Origin: Lacihabitans sp. LS3-19
GTDB taxonomy: Bacteria > Bacteroidota > Bacteroidia > Cytophagales > Spirosomataceae
Direction of reading: 5' to 3'
NCBI RefSeq assembly: GCF_024343575.1
Contig: NZ_RJUA01000128.1
Coordinates: 1 to 64,000, forward strand
Length of the DNA: 64,000 bases
Under the pieces are notes generated by a model, which worked only from the letters and a program-made list of their open reading frames with translations, did no database searches and was not told where the DNA came from. Below are positions 52,453 to 61,523 of the stretch, one piece after another. Every line of letters begins with the position of its first letter. Positions within the stretch are counted from its first letter, which is position 1. Made by a program: the position numbers and the translations under genes.

Positions 52453-53526
52453 ATGTCTAAAAATAATTTCTTAATTATAATGGCTGGTGGAGTAGGGACA
52501 AGATTTTGGCCTTTTAGTCGCCAGAGCTTCCCAAAACAATTCCATGATATACTTGGGACAGGTCGCACCCTTATACAGCAAACTGCCGATAGATTTGATG
52601 GTATATGCCCGAAAGAAAATATTTATGTGGTAGCAAGCCCTGAATATTTTGAAATCATTAAAGAGCAATTGCCTTTCTTAACAAATGACCAGATTCTTTT
52701 AGAACCAAGCAGAAGAAATACGGCACCCTGCATAGCATACGCAGGTTTTAAAATTGGAAAAATCAATCCTGATGCTAATATTGTAGTAGCTCCAGCAGAT
52801 CATATTATTCTTAAAGAAGAAGAGTTTAAAAGAAGAATAAACATTGCTTTAGAATTCTCGAAAGAAAATGATGTTTTGGTCACTTTAGGTATAAAGCCTA
52901 CACGCCCTGACACTGGATATGGCTATATACAGTTTGATGATTCTGATCAAACCGAACTTAAAAAAGTGAGAACTTTTACTGAAAAACCAAATCTTGAACT
53001 AGCTGAAATGTTTTTAACAAGTGGCGATTATGTTTGGAATGGGGGAATCTTTATTTGGAGTTTAAAAGCTATAAATGCTGCTTTTGACATGTATCTACCC
53101 GAAGTGGCAGATGCGTTTAGAATAGCTCAAAAGCATTTTTATACTGAAAAAGAAAAAGAAGCATTGGAAAGTGCATATCCTAGATGCCGATCTATTTCTA
53201 TAGACAACGGAATAATGGAAAAGGCTGAGAATGTGTACGTTGTACTATCAGACATTGGCTGGTCAGATCTGGGAACATGGAAATCAGTGTATGAAAACTC
53301 TGAAAAAGACGAAGTAAATAATGTTATTGATGCCAAAACGATGCTTTTTGATGTGGAAGATTGCATCATAAAAACTCCAAAGCATAAATTGGTGGTTATA
53401 AACGACTTAAAAGGCTATATCGTGGCTGAATTTGATGATGTGTTAATGATTTGCAAAAAAGACGATGAGCAAAAAGTAAAGGAATTTGTAGCAAAAGCTG
53501 AAAGTTATGGAAAGAAGTTTGTCTAA
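52453..53526 (+). CDS. manC: Mannose-1-phosphate guanylyltransferase
   Basis: This 357-residue cytoplasmic enzyme makes GDP-mannose from mannose-1-phosphate and GTP for glycan synthesis. The nucleotide-binding start is MAGGVGTRFWPFSRQSFPKQF. Further family motifs are LEPSRRNTAPCIAYA, VVAPADHIILKEEEF, RTFTEKPNLELAEMF, YVWNGGIFIW and SDIGWSDLGTWKSVYEN. The C-terminal mannose-6-phosphate isomerase domain of bifunctional ManC proteins is absent, as in most Bacteroidota copies. No other sugar-nucleotide genes are nearby. Confidence 0.92.
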   Translation: MSKNNFLIIMAGGVGTRFWPFSRQSFPKQFHDILGTGRTLIQQTADRFDGICPKENIYVVASPEYFEIIKEQLPFLTNDQILLEPSRRNTAPCIAYAGFKIGKINPDANIVVAPADHIILKEEEFKRRINIALEFSKENDVLVTLGIKPTRPDTGYGYIQFDDSDQTELKKVRTFTEKPNLELAEMFLTSGDYVWNGGIFIWSLKAINAAFDMYLPEVADAFRIAQKHFYTEKEKEALESAYPRCRSISIDNGIMEKAENVYVVLSDIGWSDLGTWKSVYENSEKDEVNNVIDAKTMLFDVEDCIIKTPKHKLVVINDLKGYIVAEFDDVLMICKKDDEQKVKEFVAKAESYGKKFV

Positions 53527-53546
53527 AACTTCTTTCCATTTAATAA

Positions 53547-54422
53547 TCAACCATTTACGGCAACATTATAAATATCGTACCAGTCTTCTCTAGGCAATTT
53601 GATGGTAGCAGCACTTGCCACGTTTTTTATCCTATCTTCTGACAACGAACCAATAATTGGCAAAGTACCCAACTGCATCAACCAAGCTACGGCAGTTTGC
53701 TCGATATTAGCATCATACTTTTTGCCAACATGAGACAACTTTGCATTCAATACAGAAGCTTTCCCAACTTGACCTTCTAATATATCACCTCCAGCCAAAG
53801 GCGACCAAGCCAAAGGTTTACTAAATTGCTGTTTTATAAAATCCAATCTACCATCAAGCAAGGCTGAAATGTTCATCAGATTCATTTCTATATGGTTTGT
53901 GACTATTGGCTTTGTAAGGTATGAAGCCAACAGTTGATGCTGAAATACCGTAAAATTCGCAACACCTATATGTTTTACTTTGCCACTATTTACGACCTCT
54001 GCTAGTGCCATAGCGGTTTGTTCTGGGTCAGCTAAATAGTCGCTATTGTTCAATAAAAAAATATCTAAATAATCTGTTTGAAGATTCTTAAGTGAATTGT
54101 TTACACTTTCAATAATATATTTTGGAGAATTGTCGCAGATTTCTTTTCCAGTAACAGATTTTTTTACGCCGCATTTGCTGAATAAAATTAAGTCTTCACG
54201 CTTAATACTTGAGTTTTTCATGAATTTGCCAAACTCTGATTCAACTGTACTTCCGCCATAAATATCTGCATGATCAAAAGTGTTTATGCCCAATTCAAAG
54301 CAAAGGTTCACGACTTTTTCAAGTTTCTTGGCCGTATCCTTCCCAAAATCTTCCCAACGCCAAAACCCATATATGGCTTCACTTACTTTTGGACCGCTAT
54401 CGCTTAATAATATTTTTTTCAT
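53547..54422 (-). CDS. Aldo/keto reductase family protein, catalytic His replaced
   Basis: This 291-residue TIM-barrel protein is close to the YdhF-type oxidoreductases. Its first strands read VSEAIYGFWRW and GINTFDHADIYGGSTVESEF, giving the catalytic Asp50 and Tyr55. Lys83 is in LFSKCG. The catalytic His is normally in a LLxHRPD-type segment after strand 4. Here it reads LDIFLLNNSDYL, so Asn125 stands in its place. The NADPH-binding end (GTLPIIGSLSEDRI) looks intact. It may have changed activity or a binding role. A TACCTTTG box lies 25 bp upstream of the start. Confidence 0.87.
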   Translation of the reverse strand: MKKILLSDSGPKVSEAIYGFWRWEDFGKDTAKKLEKVVNLCFELGINTFDHADIYGGSTVESEFGKFMKNSSIKREDLILFSKCGVKKSVTGKEICDNSPKYIIESVNNSLKNLQTDYLDIFLLNNSDYLADPEQTAMALAEVVNSGKVKHIGVANFTVFQHQLLASYLTKPIVTNHIEMNLMNISALLDGRLDFIKQQFSKPLAWSPLAGGDILEGQVGKASVLNAKLSHVGKKYDANIEQTAVAWLMQLGTLPIIGSLSEDRIKNVASAATIKLPREDWYDIYNVAVNG

Positions 54423-54446
54423 TGCATTTCTATTTTTCTAATAGTA

Positions 54447-54454
54447 CAAAGGTA
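54447..54454 (-). promoter_or_regulatory. Predicted -7 box TACCTTTG
   Basis: This TAnnTTTG match lies 25 bp upstream of the aldo/keto reductase ATG. Confidence 0.45.
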
Positions 54455-54511
54455 AGGAATTTAAAAAATATTTTTCTTAAAATAACTAAACAGGAAAATC
54501 TTAAAATGAAA

Positions 54512-54540
54512 ATTCCTGCATCGAAAATCGACGCAGGAAT
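54512..54540 (-). terminator. Hairpin, probable terminator of the coiled-coil protein gene
   Basis: The arms attcctgc..tcg and cga..gcaggaat pair almost perfectly around a short loop. On the minus strand the hairpin is followed by a T-rich run. It lies 44 bp after the stop of the gene at 54584. Confidence 0.5.
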
Positions 54541-54583
54541 CCGATAGAACCCTATAAACCATTATGAATATACTAATTGAAAA

Positions 54584-55528
54584 TTATTTTACAAGGAAGC
54601 TTCCAGTACCTATCTTGAAACCTTCAGAAAATAGCTCTATGGCATATTTCCCAGATTTAAAAGCAGCCTCTTTTTTGTAAAACATATCGACCTTTTGGTC
54701 ATCGTTTGTGTATGGTATATTTTGTTTTAAACTATACCCAATTTCTTGATTTGCAAAGTTTAATACGCCACCTCTAGCCATATCATTTAGTACTGCTCCG
54801 TTAGGATCAAGCACTCTTAAATAAACATCTTTGTTATTACGCTCTGTCAAAGGATTGGTAGGAAGAATATAAGAAACCTTCAACTGATCTACTTTACGAT
54901 TCTTCAATTCGCCTTCTTTTTCTTTACCTCTTGAAGTCAAACCTACCACTTGAACATTTACTGCTTTTAGTGCCGACCCAACATTTACTTTCTTACGTAA
55001 ATCCTCGTTTTGAGTACTTACCTCATTCACTTTTGTGTACAAAGAATCTTTGGTATTGCTTAGGCTTTTGTTTTGACTTATTACCTCTTCTTTCTCAGAT
55101 AGAAGTGCCAAATTTTGCGAGTTCAGTAGACCATTCTCTTCTTTCAGCTTCATGATTTCCTCATCTTTCTGCGTAAGAAAAGCTTCATATTCAGCTATTT
55201 TTCCTTCGTATTTTTTTGCTGAAAAATTCGAATCCGCTCTTAATTTCTTTTTGTCTTGCTCTAATTGAGCCTTTATTTTCTCAAGCTCATCTACACTTCC
55301 ACCCAAAGCTGTCACTTCTGCTATTTTAGCATCTAATGCCTGCGAAATTGAATCCAACTTAACCTTTGTGGTAGATAACTCGTCGACTTTACCTGTCAGC
55401 ATTTTCTGTAGATCGGCGTTTTCGTTTTGAGCTCCATAATATAAGTATCCTAATAAACCCAAAGCTCCTAATAAAACTACCAATCCTATTTTTAATGTAT
55501 TTTGATTACTCGGTGAGTGTTGTTCCAT
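54584..55528 (-). CDS. Membrane-anchored coiled-coil protein, unrecognised
   Basis: This 314-residue protein has one N-terminal membrane helix (KIGLVVLLGALGLLGYLYYG). A long coiled coil spans about 35-185 with heptads rich in Lys/Glu/Leu (KIKAQLEQDKKKLRADSNF, EEIMKLKEENGLLNSQNLAL). The C-terminal beta domain spans about 190-314 (KAVNVQVVGLTSRGKEKEGE, DVYLRVLDPNGAVLNDMARG, SGKYAIELFSEGFKIGTGSF). The coiled coil and beta domain should be periplasmic. I recognise no family; similar proteins are annotated only as hypothetical. A TAAGTTTG box lies 30 bp upstream. Confidence 0.78.
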   Translation of the reverse strand: MEQHSPSNQNTLKIGLVVLLGALGLLGYLYYGAQNENADLQKMLTGKVDELSTTKVKLDSISQALDAKIAEVTALGGSVDELEKIKAQLEQDKKKLRADSNFSAKKYEGKIAEYEAFLTQKDEEIMKLKEENGLLNSQNLALLSEKEEVISQNKSLSNTKDSLYTKVNEVSTQNEDLRKKVNVGSALKAVNVQVVGLTSRGKEKEGELKNRKVDQLKVSYILPTNPLTERNNKDVYLRVLDPNGAVLNDMARGGVLNFANQEIGYSLKQNIPYTNDDQKVDMFYKKEAAFKSGKYAIELFSEGFKIGTGSFLVK

Positions 55529-55557
55529 TTTTGATTAACTAATGTTTGATTATGGCA

Positions 55558-55565
55558 CAAACTTA
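55558..55565 (-). promoter_or_regulatory. Predicted -7 box TAAGTTTG
   Basis: This TAnnTTTG match lies 30 bp before the start of the coiled-coil protein gene. Confidence 0.42.
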
Positions 55566-55617
55566 AATCTCCTCAATTAAATCAGAATTAAACTCACATT
55601 AAATTTACCTTAAAATT

Positions 55618-57018
55618 TCAATTAGTAGAATGAAGTGTAGAAAACAAGACCTCAAAAACATTACCAGTTTGGTAAGGTTTTACGGATATCCTGCCTTTGT
55701 GTATCTCAATGATTTGTTTTACAATAGCTAAACCAACACCATGGCCAGACTTGCCTTTGGCTGTTGAATCAGAGCGGTAAAATGGCTGAAATATTTGAGA
55801 TATTTCGTCCAAAGGAATGGGTTTACCCTCATTTCTGATAGAAACTGCTATTTGTTTTGGAGTAAATGCTATTTCTAAAAATGCCTCTAGATTTGATGAA
55901 AATTTACAGGCATTGTCCATCAAGTTTTTAAAGACCACTTTTAAGGCATCGACATTACCAAAAATTACCAATGCGTTTTCATCTTCTGGAAAATTCTCAA
56001 GTTTAATATGAATAGTTTTCTCGGGATTCCATTTTTTAAATTCTGAAACAGCATCAATAACAACCTCATCTATTCTGATTTCAGATAGTGGATGAGCGTT
56101 TTCGTCTGAAAAAATATTGGCCAGCTGGAGCAAGGAAGATGTTAGATTATTTAGCTTAAGCGTATCTTCTCTAAGGGAAACTATTTGAGCATGAAACTCT
56201 GGAAAGTTTTTATACTTCATCTCCAAGAGTTCTATTTGTGTAAATATCTTCGTTAGCGGATTTTTAAGTTCATGGGAAATATTGGCCACAAACATCTTTT
56301 GGGTAAAAACAGCATTTTCAGCCCTTTGCAAAAGCTTATTTATAGTCTCAGCCATTTGGCCTATTTCATCATCGAAATTGGTGTGTATGATCCTTTTGGA
56401 AATATTTTTTGGAAATATTTGTTCTAATTGATTTATGATATCCGAAATTGGGGCTAATGCCTTGTTGGCTAAATACCATCCTAAAAATCCGATAAACAAC
56501 AAAGCCACCAAAGACATTATTATTAGGATATTTTTTAAGTCGGCGAGTGCCTCCTCTCCTATCTTGTCCACTGCCGTCACCACTACCCAATAATCGCCCG
56601 AGTTATCTTTAATCTTCAGATACGCCATTTTGTAGGTACCTAACTTTGATGTACCAACAGAAGTTGTATTGTCTATAGTCAGCAACATCAAGCGATGAAA
56701 TTCTTCTTTTTTGACATTTGTGGAGAACACAAACAAATTGCGTTTTATGTCAATTATAGAAATTATTTCCTCGTTAAGATACTCTTTCTCCGTAGTTTCT
56801 ACGATTTTCCGAATGTCAATATTATTGGCTTGAAAATCAAAAAAAAGAGATGAAGTGGTAACTGCTCTGTCTTGTAGTTTTTTGTAAAAGCGTTTTTCGA
56901 GATATAGTTTGCTGAAAAAATAAATACTGACTGAAAAAAACATAAACAGGAAACCCACCAAAAGCAAAACTTGCAAGGTTAGTTGTCCACGGATATTTAG
57001 TTTTAAGTCAAATTTCAT
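55618..57018 (-). CDS. Sensor histidine kinase (two-span, HAMP)
   Basis: This 466-residue inner-membrane kinase has a first helix at about 14-37 and a periplasmic domain of about 125 residues. The second helix is at about 162-184, followed by a HAMP linker (NKALAPISDIINQLEQIFPK). The HisKA box FVANISHELKNPLTKIFTQI holds His249. The HATPase_c domain contains LMDNACKFS, IRNEGKPIPLDE, FYRSDSTAKGKSGHGVGL and the end GNVFEVLFSTLHS. The response regulator gene lies 32 bp upstream on the same strand, so this is a standard OmpR-class two-component pair. The layout resembles copper or cell-envelope stress sensors, but the signal cannot be told. Confidence 0.92.
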   Translation of the reverse strand: MKFDLKLNIRGQLTLQVLLLVGFLFMFFSVSIYFFSKLYLEKRFYKKLQDRAVTTSSLFFDFQANNIDIRKIVETTEKEYLNEEIISIIDIKRNLFVFSTNVKKEEFHRLMLLTIDNTTSVGTSKLGTYKMAYLKIKDNSGDYWVVVTAVDKIGEEALADLKNILIIMSLVALLFIGFLGWYLANKALAPISDIINQLEQIFPKNISKRIIHTNFDDEIGQMAETINKLLQRAENAVFTQKMFVANISHELKNPLTKIFTQIELLEMKYKNFPEFHAQIVSLREDTLKLNNLTSSLLQLANIFSDENAHPLSEIRIDEVVIDAVSEFKKWNPEKTIHIKLENFPEDENALVIFGNVDALKVVFKNLMDNACKFSSNLEAFLEIAFTPKQIAVSIRNEGKPIPLDEISQIFQPFYRSDSTAKGKSGHGVGLAIVKQIIEIHKGRISVKPYQTGNVFEVLFSTLHSTN

Positions 57019-57050
57019 TAAATTTTCACTCTTGAGATAAAGCCAAAACG

Positions 57051-57725
57051 CTACTCTTTCATAACGTAGCCCATACCTATTTGCGTATGAATCAGTTTTT
57101 TGTCAAAATCTTTATCTATTTTTTTTCTGAGAAAATTCACATAAACCTCTATAACGTTTGTCCCAGTGTCAAAAGTTATATCCCAGATTTTCTCGGCTAG
57201 CTCTACTTTGGAAATAACTCTCCCTTGATTACGCATAAAAAACTCCAAAAGGTTAAATTCCTTGGCTGTAAGTGTAATTTCCTGACCAGCTCTTTTAACT
57301 CCTTTGGTATCTAAATTTAGTTCAATGTCGGCTAATTTAAGAATATTGGCAGAAGAAATAGCCTGTCCACTCCTTCGAGTTAGAGCCCTAATCCTGGCCA
57401 TGAGTTCATTAAACTCGAAAGGTTTTGAGAGATAATCATCAGCACCAGCATCAAGTCCATTTATGATGTCCTGTGTTGTCCCAAGTGCGGTTAGGAGTAA
57501 AATTGGGGTAAAAATATTCTTTTCTCTTAATTGCTTACAAAGATTCAAACCGTTGATTTCTGGCAAAATGATATCAGTGATAATTAACGCATAATGATTT
57601 CTTGTTGCCAAAGTTAGTCCCATTAAACCATCATAGGCCACATCAACCTCTAAATGATGCTGTTCAAGTCCTTGTTTGATAAGCTGAAGTGTTTTTACTT
57701 CATCCTCTACCAATAGTATTTTCAT
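57051..57725 (-). CDS. OmpR/PhoB-family response regulator
   Basis: This 224-residue protein has a receiver domain with the acidic pair in VEDEV, the phospho-acceptor Asp51 in LIITDIILPEINGL, and Lys in YLSKPFEFNELMARI. A winged-helix DNA-binding domain follows (about 125-224: ELNLDTKGVKRAGQEITLTA, FFMRNQGRVISKVELAEKIW, VYVNFLRKKIDKDFDKKLIH). It is cotranscribed with the kinase gene 32 bp downstream. Its promoter was not identified. Confidence 0.93.
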   Translation of the reverse strand: MKILLVEDEVKTLQLIKQGLEQHHLEVDVAYDGLMGLTLATRNHYALIITDIILPEINGLNLCKQLREKNIFTPILLLTALGTTQDIINGLDAGADDYLSKPFEFNELMARIRALTRRSGQAISSANILKLADIELNLDTKGVKRAGQEITLTAKEFNLLEFFMRNQGRVISKVELAEKIWDITFDTGTNVIEVYVNFLRKKIDKDFDKKLIHTQIGMGYVMKE

Positions 57726-57806
57726 GACAAAATATTTTTAAGAATAGGTTTACTTCTGAAAAAAAACAGAAAACTAAAGTGGTTCAACAAAATTTAAAAC
57801 AATCAA

Positions 57807-58580
57807 TCACTTAAGACTTTTTACAAACGCTATAACTTCCGATTTAATATCTTTGGCATTATCTAAAATTCTCACAAACTGACTTCCGATAATTGCACCT
57901 GAGGCATATTTCGAGGCGGTTTCAAAGGTTTCTTTGTCTTTTATACCAAACCCTATCAATCTAGGATTTTTCAAATCCATGGCATTCACTCGATTAAAAT
58001 ATGCTTCCATTCCAGTATTTATTCCCGAAACCGCCCCCGTTACACTTGCAGAAGAAACCATGTAAATGAATCCATCTGAAACTTCGTCTATAAATCGTAT
58101 TCTTTCTTCAGATGTTTGAGGCGTAATCAAGAAAATATTCAAAATCCCGTATTTTTCAAAAGTAGACTTATACTCTCTAAAATACTCATCCACTGGCAAA
58201 TCTGGCAAAATCAAGCCATCTATACCTATTTCTTGACATTTTTCACAAAAAGCCTCGATTCCATATTGATAAACAGGATTTAGATAACCCATGAGTACTA
58301 TCGGCACGGTAATTCCATTTGCTCGGATATCCTTTAATTGCTCGAAAAGTTCGGAAACAGACATTCCATTTTCAAGTGCTTTTTGGTTAGAATCCTGAAT
58401 AGTTTCGCCATCGGCCACTGGGTCAGAATATGGCATTCCTATCTCCACAATATCCACTCCACCATCTTGCAAAGCCTCCAAAACACTTACGGTATCTTTT
58501 AATTTTGGAAAACCTGCAGTAAAATATACATTTAAAACTTTTTCGTTTTTCTTTTGAAACAAAGACGTTATTCTGTTCAT
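57807..58580 (-). CDS. trpA: Tryptophan synthase alpha subunit
   Basis: This 257-residue TIM barrel cleaves indole-3-glycerol phosphate to indole and glyceraldehyde-3-phosphate. The catalytic Glu46 and Asp57 lie in VDIVEIGMPYSDPVADG. Other signatures are VPIVLMGYLNPVYQYG, DGLILPDLPVDEY, FIYMVSSASVTGAVSGI and GFGIKDKETF. The length is normal. No other trp genes are in the window; either trpA is separated from the operon or the operon ends outside what is visible. The upstream neighbour is an unrelated peptidase. Confidence 0.95.
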   Translation of the reverse strand: MNRITSLFQKKNEKVLNVYFTAGFPKLKDTVSVLEALQDGGVDIVEIGMPYSDPVADGETIQDSNQKALENGMSVSELFEQLKDIRANGITVPIVLMGYLNPVYQYGIEAFCEKCQEIGIDGLILPDLPVDEYFREYKSTFEKYGILNIFLITPQTSEERIRFIDEVSDGFIYMVSSASVTGAVSGINTGMEAYFNRVNAMDLKNPRLIGFGIKDKETFETASKYASGAIIGSQFVRILDNAKDIKSEVIAFVKSLK

Positions 58581-58640
58581 TAATTTTTAAATTCTGAGCG
58601 TAAAATTAGCTAAATATTTGAGGGTTTTCTTTAAGAAATT

Positions 58641-60152
58641 TCAAAATTCACTACTCAAAAGCCCCATCATAGTTTTTATGCCATCAAAATAATTCCCTAA
58701 TCTAAGATTTTCATTGGCACTGTGCTGGTTGTTGTCAGCGTTTACCGTTGGCACTATCACAGCTTTCACGCCAAGTTTAGTAACAAAAGGGGAAATAGGT
58801 ACCGAACCACCCATTCCAGGCAATTTTATTATCTTTTTTGTAGTAGTTTTAGAAAGAGCTTTTTCTAGCCAAAGGCCAATTTCGCCATTCATATCTGTAT
58901 TAAAAGCCCCATAAGCAGGCCTCGAACTTAGTTTTATTATCTTCTCATATTTCTCTCTTTCCTCAGGCGTTGGGTCATTTTCTAAGATGGTATAACCTTT
59001 TGAAACTATAAAATCTTTGACATTTTTGACCAATTTTGCAGGATCGGTGGCCTCTACAGTTCTAATATCTATCTCTGCCACGGCTTTGTCCGGAATAATA
59101 GTCGCTGCCAAAGCTCCCACTTCTCCCGATTTTAGTCCTCTAATATTAAGCGAAGGATAAATCAAAGATTCTTGATAAGTATCACCCACATTGTCTGGTT
59201 TTTTAAAACCCAATTTTTTATTTAAAGCCAGCAAATCATCAGGCACTTCTTTCAATTTATCCTTGGTCTTTTTATCTAAAACTACGCCATCATAAAACCC
59301 AGGAATCAAAACTTTCCCAGTTTCAGACTTCATTGAAGCCAGCAATTGTGCCATTTTCAAAGCCGGATTAGGTAAATAGTTTCCATAATGACCACTATGC
59401 TGGGGTGTATAGGCACCGTAAGTAGTCAATGTAACAGTAGCGATTCCTCTCGCTCCGAAAGTCAAAGTTGGTAAATTTGATGCATGAGCTGGTCCGTCAA
59501 AAATCAAGAGTAAGTCAGAAGTCAAATCTGTTTTGTATTTGTCTATTATGCTAGGTAAGCTTACCGAACCTTTTTCTTCCTCAAAATCCACAAGGATTTT
59601 CAGATTATAACTGGTTTCGATATTTTGAGAAGCCAAAGCATCCAAAGCGGCCATAAGCATGACACCTGGACCTTTGTCGTCAGCAGATGCTCTTGCAAAT
59701 ATTCTCCATTCTGGGTCAATTTCTTTCTTTAAACTTTCCATCGGAATTTCCTCCCAGATATCTGTTTGTAAGTTTTTCTTTTTCAAAACTGGCACGAAAG
59801 GATCTGCCTGACTCCAATCCTTTGGCACAACAGGCTGTCCATCAGAATGATAATAAAATAAAATGGTTTTACTATTTGGTTTTTTAGACTTTTTTTCCAG
59901 TAAAAGAACGGGAAGCGTACTAGTTTCCAATTTTTTAGTTTCAAAACCTCTTTTCGCAAATTGCCCTTCAACCCATGCATAGTTTCGCATAATATCTTCT
60001 TTGAAATTGGCATCACAAGGAATAGAAATATACTCAAGTAAAGTGGACAAATGTTGTTTGCCGAATTTATCGGCTAATTCATCATATTGAATATTTTGAG
60101 CAATAGAAATTTGGGAAATCAGAACAAAAAGGAGTAGTTTTCGCATTTTCAA
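58641..60152 (-). CDS. M20 family metallopeptidase (dipeptidase-like), secreted
   Basis: This 503-residue protein has a signal peptide (LLLFVLISQISIAQ). The M20 zinc motifs are present in order: LFYYHSDGQPVVP (first His and Asp), ASADDKGPGVM (bridging Asp), DFEEEKGSVSLP (catalytic Glu and ligand) and the C-terminal NADNNQHSANENLRLG (last His). The dimerisation domain lies about 230-400. Members of this subfamily act as di- or tripeptidases. Export to the periplasm is predicted. It ends 60 bp upstream of trpA; no functional link to trpA is evident. Confidence 0.92.
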   Translation of the reverse strand: MKMRKLLLFVLISQISIAQNIQYDELADKFGKQHLSTLLEYISIPCDANFKEDIMRNYAWVEGQFAKRGFETKKLETSTLPVLLLEKKSKKPNSKTILFYYHSDGQPVVPKDWSQADPFVPVLKKKNLQTDIWEEIPMESLKKEIDPEWRIFARASADDKGPGVMLMAALDALASQNIETSYNLKILVDFEEEKGSVSLPSIIDKYKTDLTSDLLLIFDGPAHASNLPTLTFGARGIATVTLTTYGAYTPQHSGHYGNYLPNPALKMAQLLASMKSETGKVLIPGFYDGVVLDKKTKDKLKEVPDDLLALNKKLGFKKPDNVGDTYQESLIYPSLNIRGLKSGEVGALAATIIPDKAVAEIDIRTVEATDPAKLVKNVKDFIVSKGYTILENDPTPEEREKYEKIIKLSSRPAYGAFNTDMNGEIGLWLEKALSKTTTKKIIKLPGMGGSVPISPFVTKLGVKAVIVPTVNADNNQHSANENLRLGNYFDGIKTMMGLLSSEF

Positions 60153-60539
60153 TTAGTTTATTAAAGCTTAAATATATTCAAAATAAATCAGGAACCTTTC
60201 TTATTTTAGAATTTAAATAAAATTGAATAAAACGAATTCAAAAACAATTATCAAACCAGCAATCTCTAAACTTTAATAGAAAACTATTACTTTAAATTGG
60301 TATTTCAAATCCAAATCACTTTAGTTAAAAGTAAAAAAAAATACTAAAAAAACTGCTTATTGAAAAATATTTCCCAAATACAATAAGTTAATAAGTCACT
60401 AACTTACAAGCTCTTGAAAATTTTCAAATCTAGAATAACCCATTCTTTATAATCTCTAAAAAAATATGGCATAGTATTTGAAAGATTAGCTAAATGTATC
60501 CTAAAAATAAGTTTTAGCTTTTCTATAAAAATCTCTTGT
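60153..60539. other. AT-rich intergenic between divergent genes, nothing recognised
   Basis: This 387-bp region separates the divergent peptidase and amidase genes. I see no convincing open frame, strong hairpin or TAnnTTTG box at a useful distance. Confidence 0.5.
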
Positions 60540-61364
60540 ATGAAAAATTCTGTATTCTACTTAGTATTAGCCGTTGTATCAATTTCGCTTAGTTCATTTG
60601 ACAAAAAAAGGCCAGACTCTAATCCAAATGTAAAAGAAATCAACTATGCTATTTTCGGTGAAAACCACGCCTCTACACCTCTTTTAGATAATGAACTCCA
60701 AGGCCATGTTTACTACATTGTTAGCGGACACGGTGGACCAGACCCTGGTGCAAATACTATGGTTGATGGAAAATTGGTAGCAGAAGACGAATATGCTTAT
60801 GATGTTAGTTTAAGATTAGCCAAAAATCTTTTGATGCATAATGCAAAAGTATATATGATAGTAAGAGACGAAAATGATGGAATTAGGGACGAAGAATATC
60901 TACAAGCAGACAAAGATGAAGTAGTTTGGGGTGGAGATAAAATACCTGTGAACCAATCCCAGCGTCTTCGTCAAAGAACAAAAATAATAAATGAACTTTA
61001 CAAAGAAAATTCAGCAAAAGGATACGAAGTTCAGCGAGTGATAGAAACTCACGTAGACTCGAGATATACTGGAAACAAAGTAGATATTTTCTTCTATTAT
61101 AACGACTCAAAACCTGAAAGTAAAGCTCTCGCCAACAGCATGTATGAAACTGTAAAACACAAATACGAAGCTAAACAAAGAGGCAGAGGATATACAGGAG
61201 AAGTAAAAGCAAGAGACTTGTGGATGATACGTGAGTCAGTTCCTCCTATAGTCTTTATAGAACTTGGTAACATCACCAACGAGTATGATCGCAAACGATT
61301 GCTATTGGCAGACAACCGCCAAGCCATAGCCAACTGGTTTGCACAAGGCATATTGAATCACTAG
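60540..61364 (+). CDS. N-acetylmuramoyl-L-alanine amidase (Amidase_3)
   Basis: This 274-residue exported peptidoglycan hydrolase has a short signal sequence (VFYLVLAVVSISLSSF). The zinc-binding residues sit in YIVSGHGGPDPGA (His), EDEYAYDVSLRLA (Glu) and VIETHVDSR (His). The C-terminal VFIELGNITNEYDRKRLLLA carries the catalytic Glu of the family (ELGNI/EGGFL position), followed by an ANWFAQGI helix. The layout is Amidase_3 with no LysM or AMIN domain. It cleaves the amide bond between MurNAc and the stem peptide, probably during cell division or envelope remodelling. A terminator follows. Confidence 0.88.
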   Translation: MKNSVFYLVLAVVSISLSSFDKKRPDSNPNVKEINYAIFGENHASTPLLDNELQGHVYYIVSGHGGPDPGANTMVDGKLVAEDEYAYDVSLRLAKNLLMHNAKVYMIVRDENDGIRDEEYLQADKDEVVWGGDKIPVNQSQRLRQRTKIINELYKENSAKGYEVQRVIETHVDSRYTGNKVDIFFYYNDSKPESKALANSMYETVKHKYEAKQRGRGYTGEVKARDLWMIRESVPPIVFIELGNITNEYDRKRLLLADNRQAIANWFAQGILNH

Positions 61365-61387
61365 GATTATAAAACATATACATTTAG

Positions 61388-61423
61388 AAATACCGGAGGC
61401 TGTGAGGCTTTCGGTATTTTTTT
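61388..61423 (+). terminator. Rho-independent terminator after the amidase gene
   Basis: The stem aaataccg (61388-61395) / cggtattt (61412-61419) is extended by weaker inner pairs and followed by tttt. Confidence 0.7.
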
Positions 61424-61523
61424 GCGGGGACCAAATAATAAAAATTGTGACTTACATGTTTGGATAAATCCAAATTCTCATTAAATTGCAATACCCTATT
61501 TAAAACCCTAATCCATTAATAGT

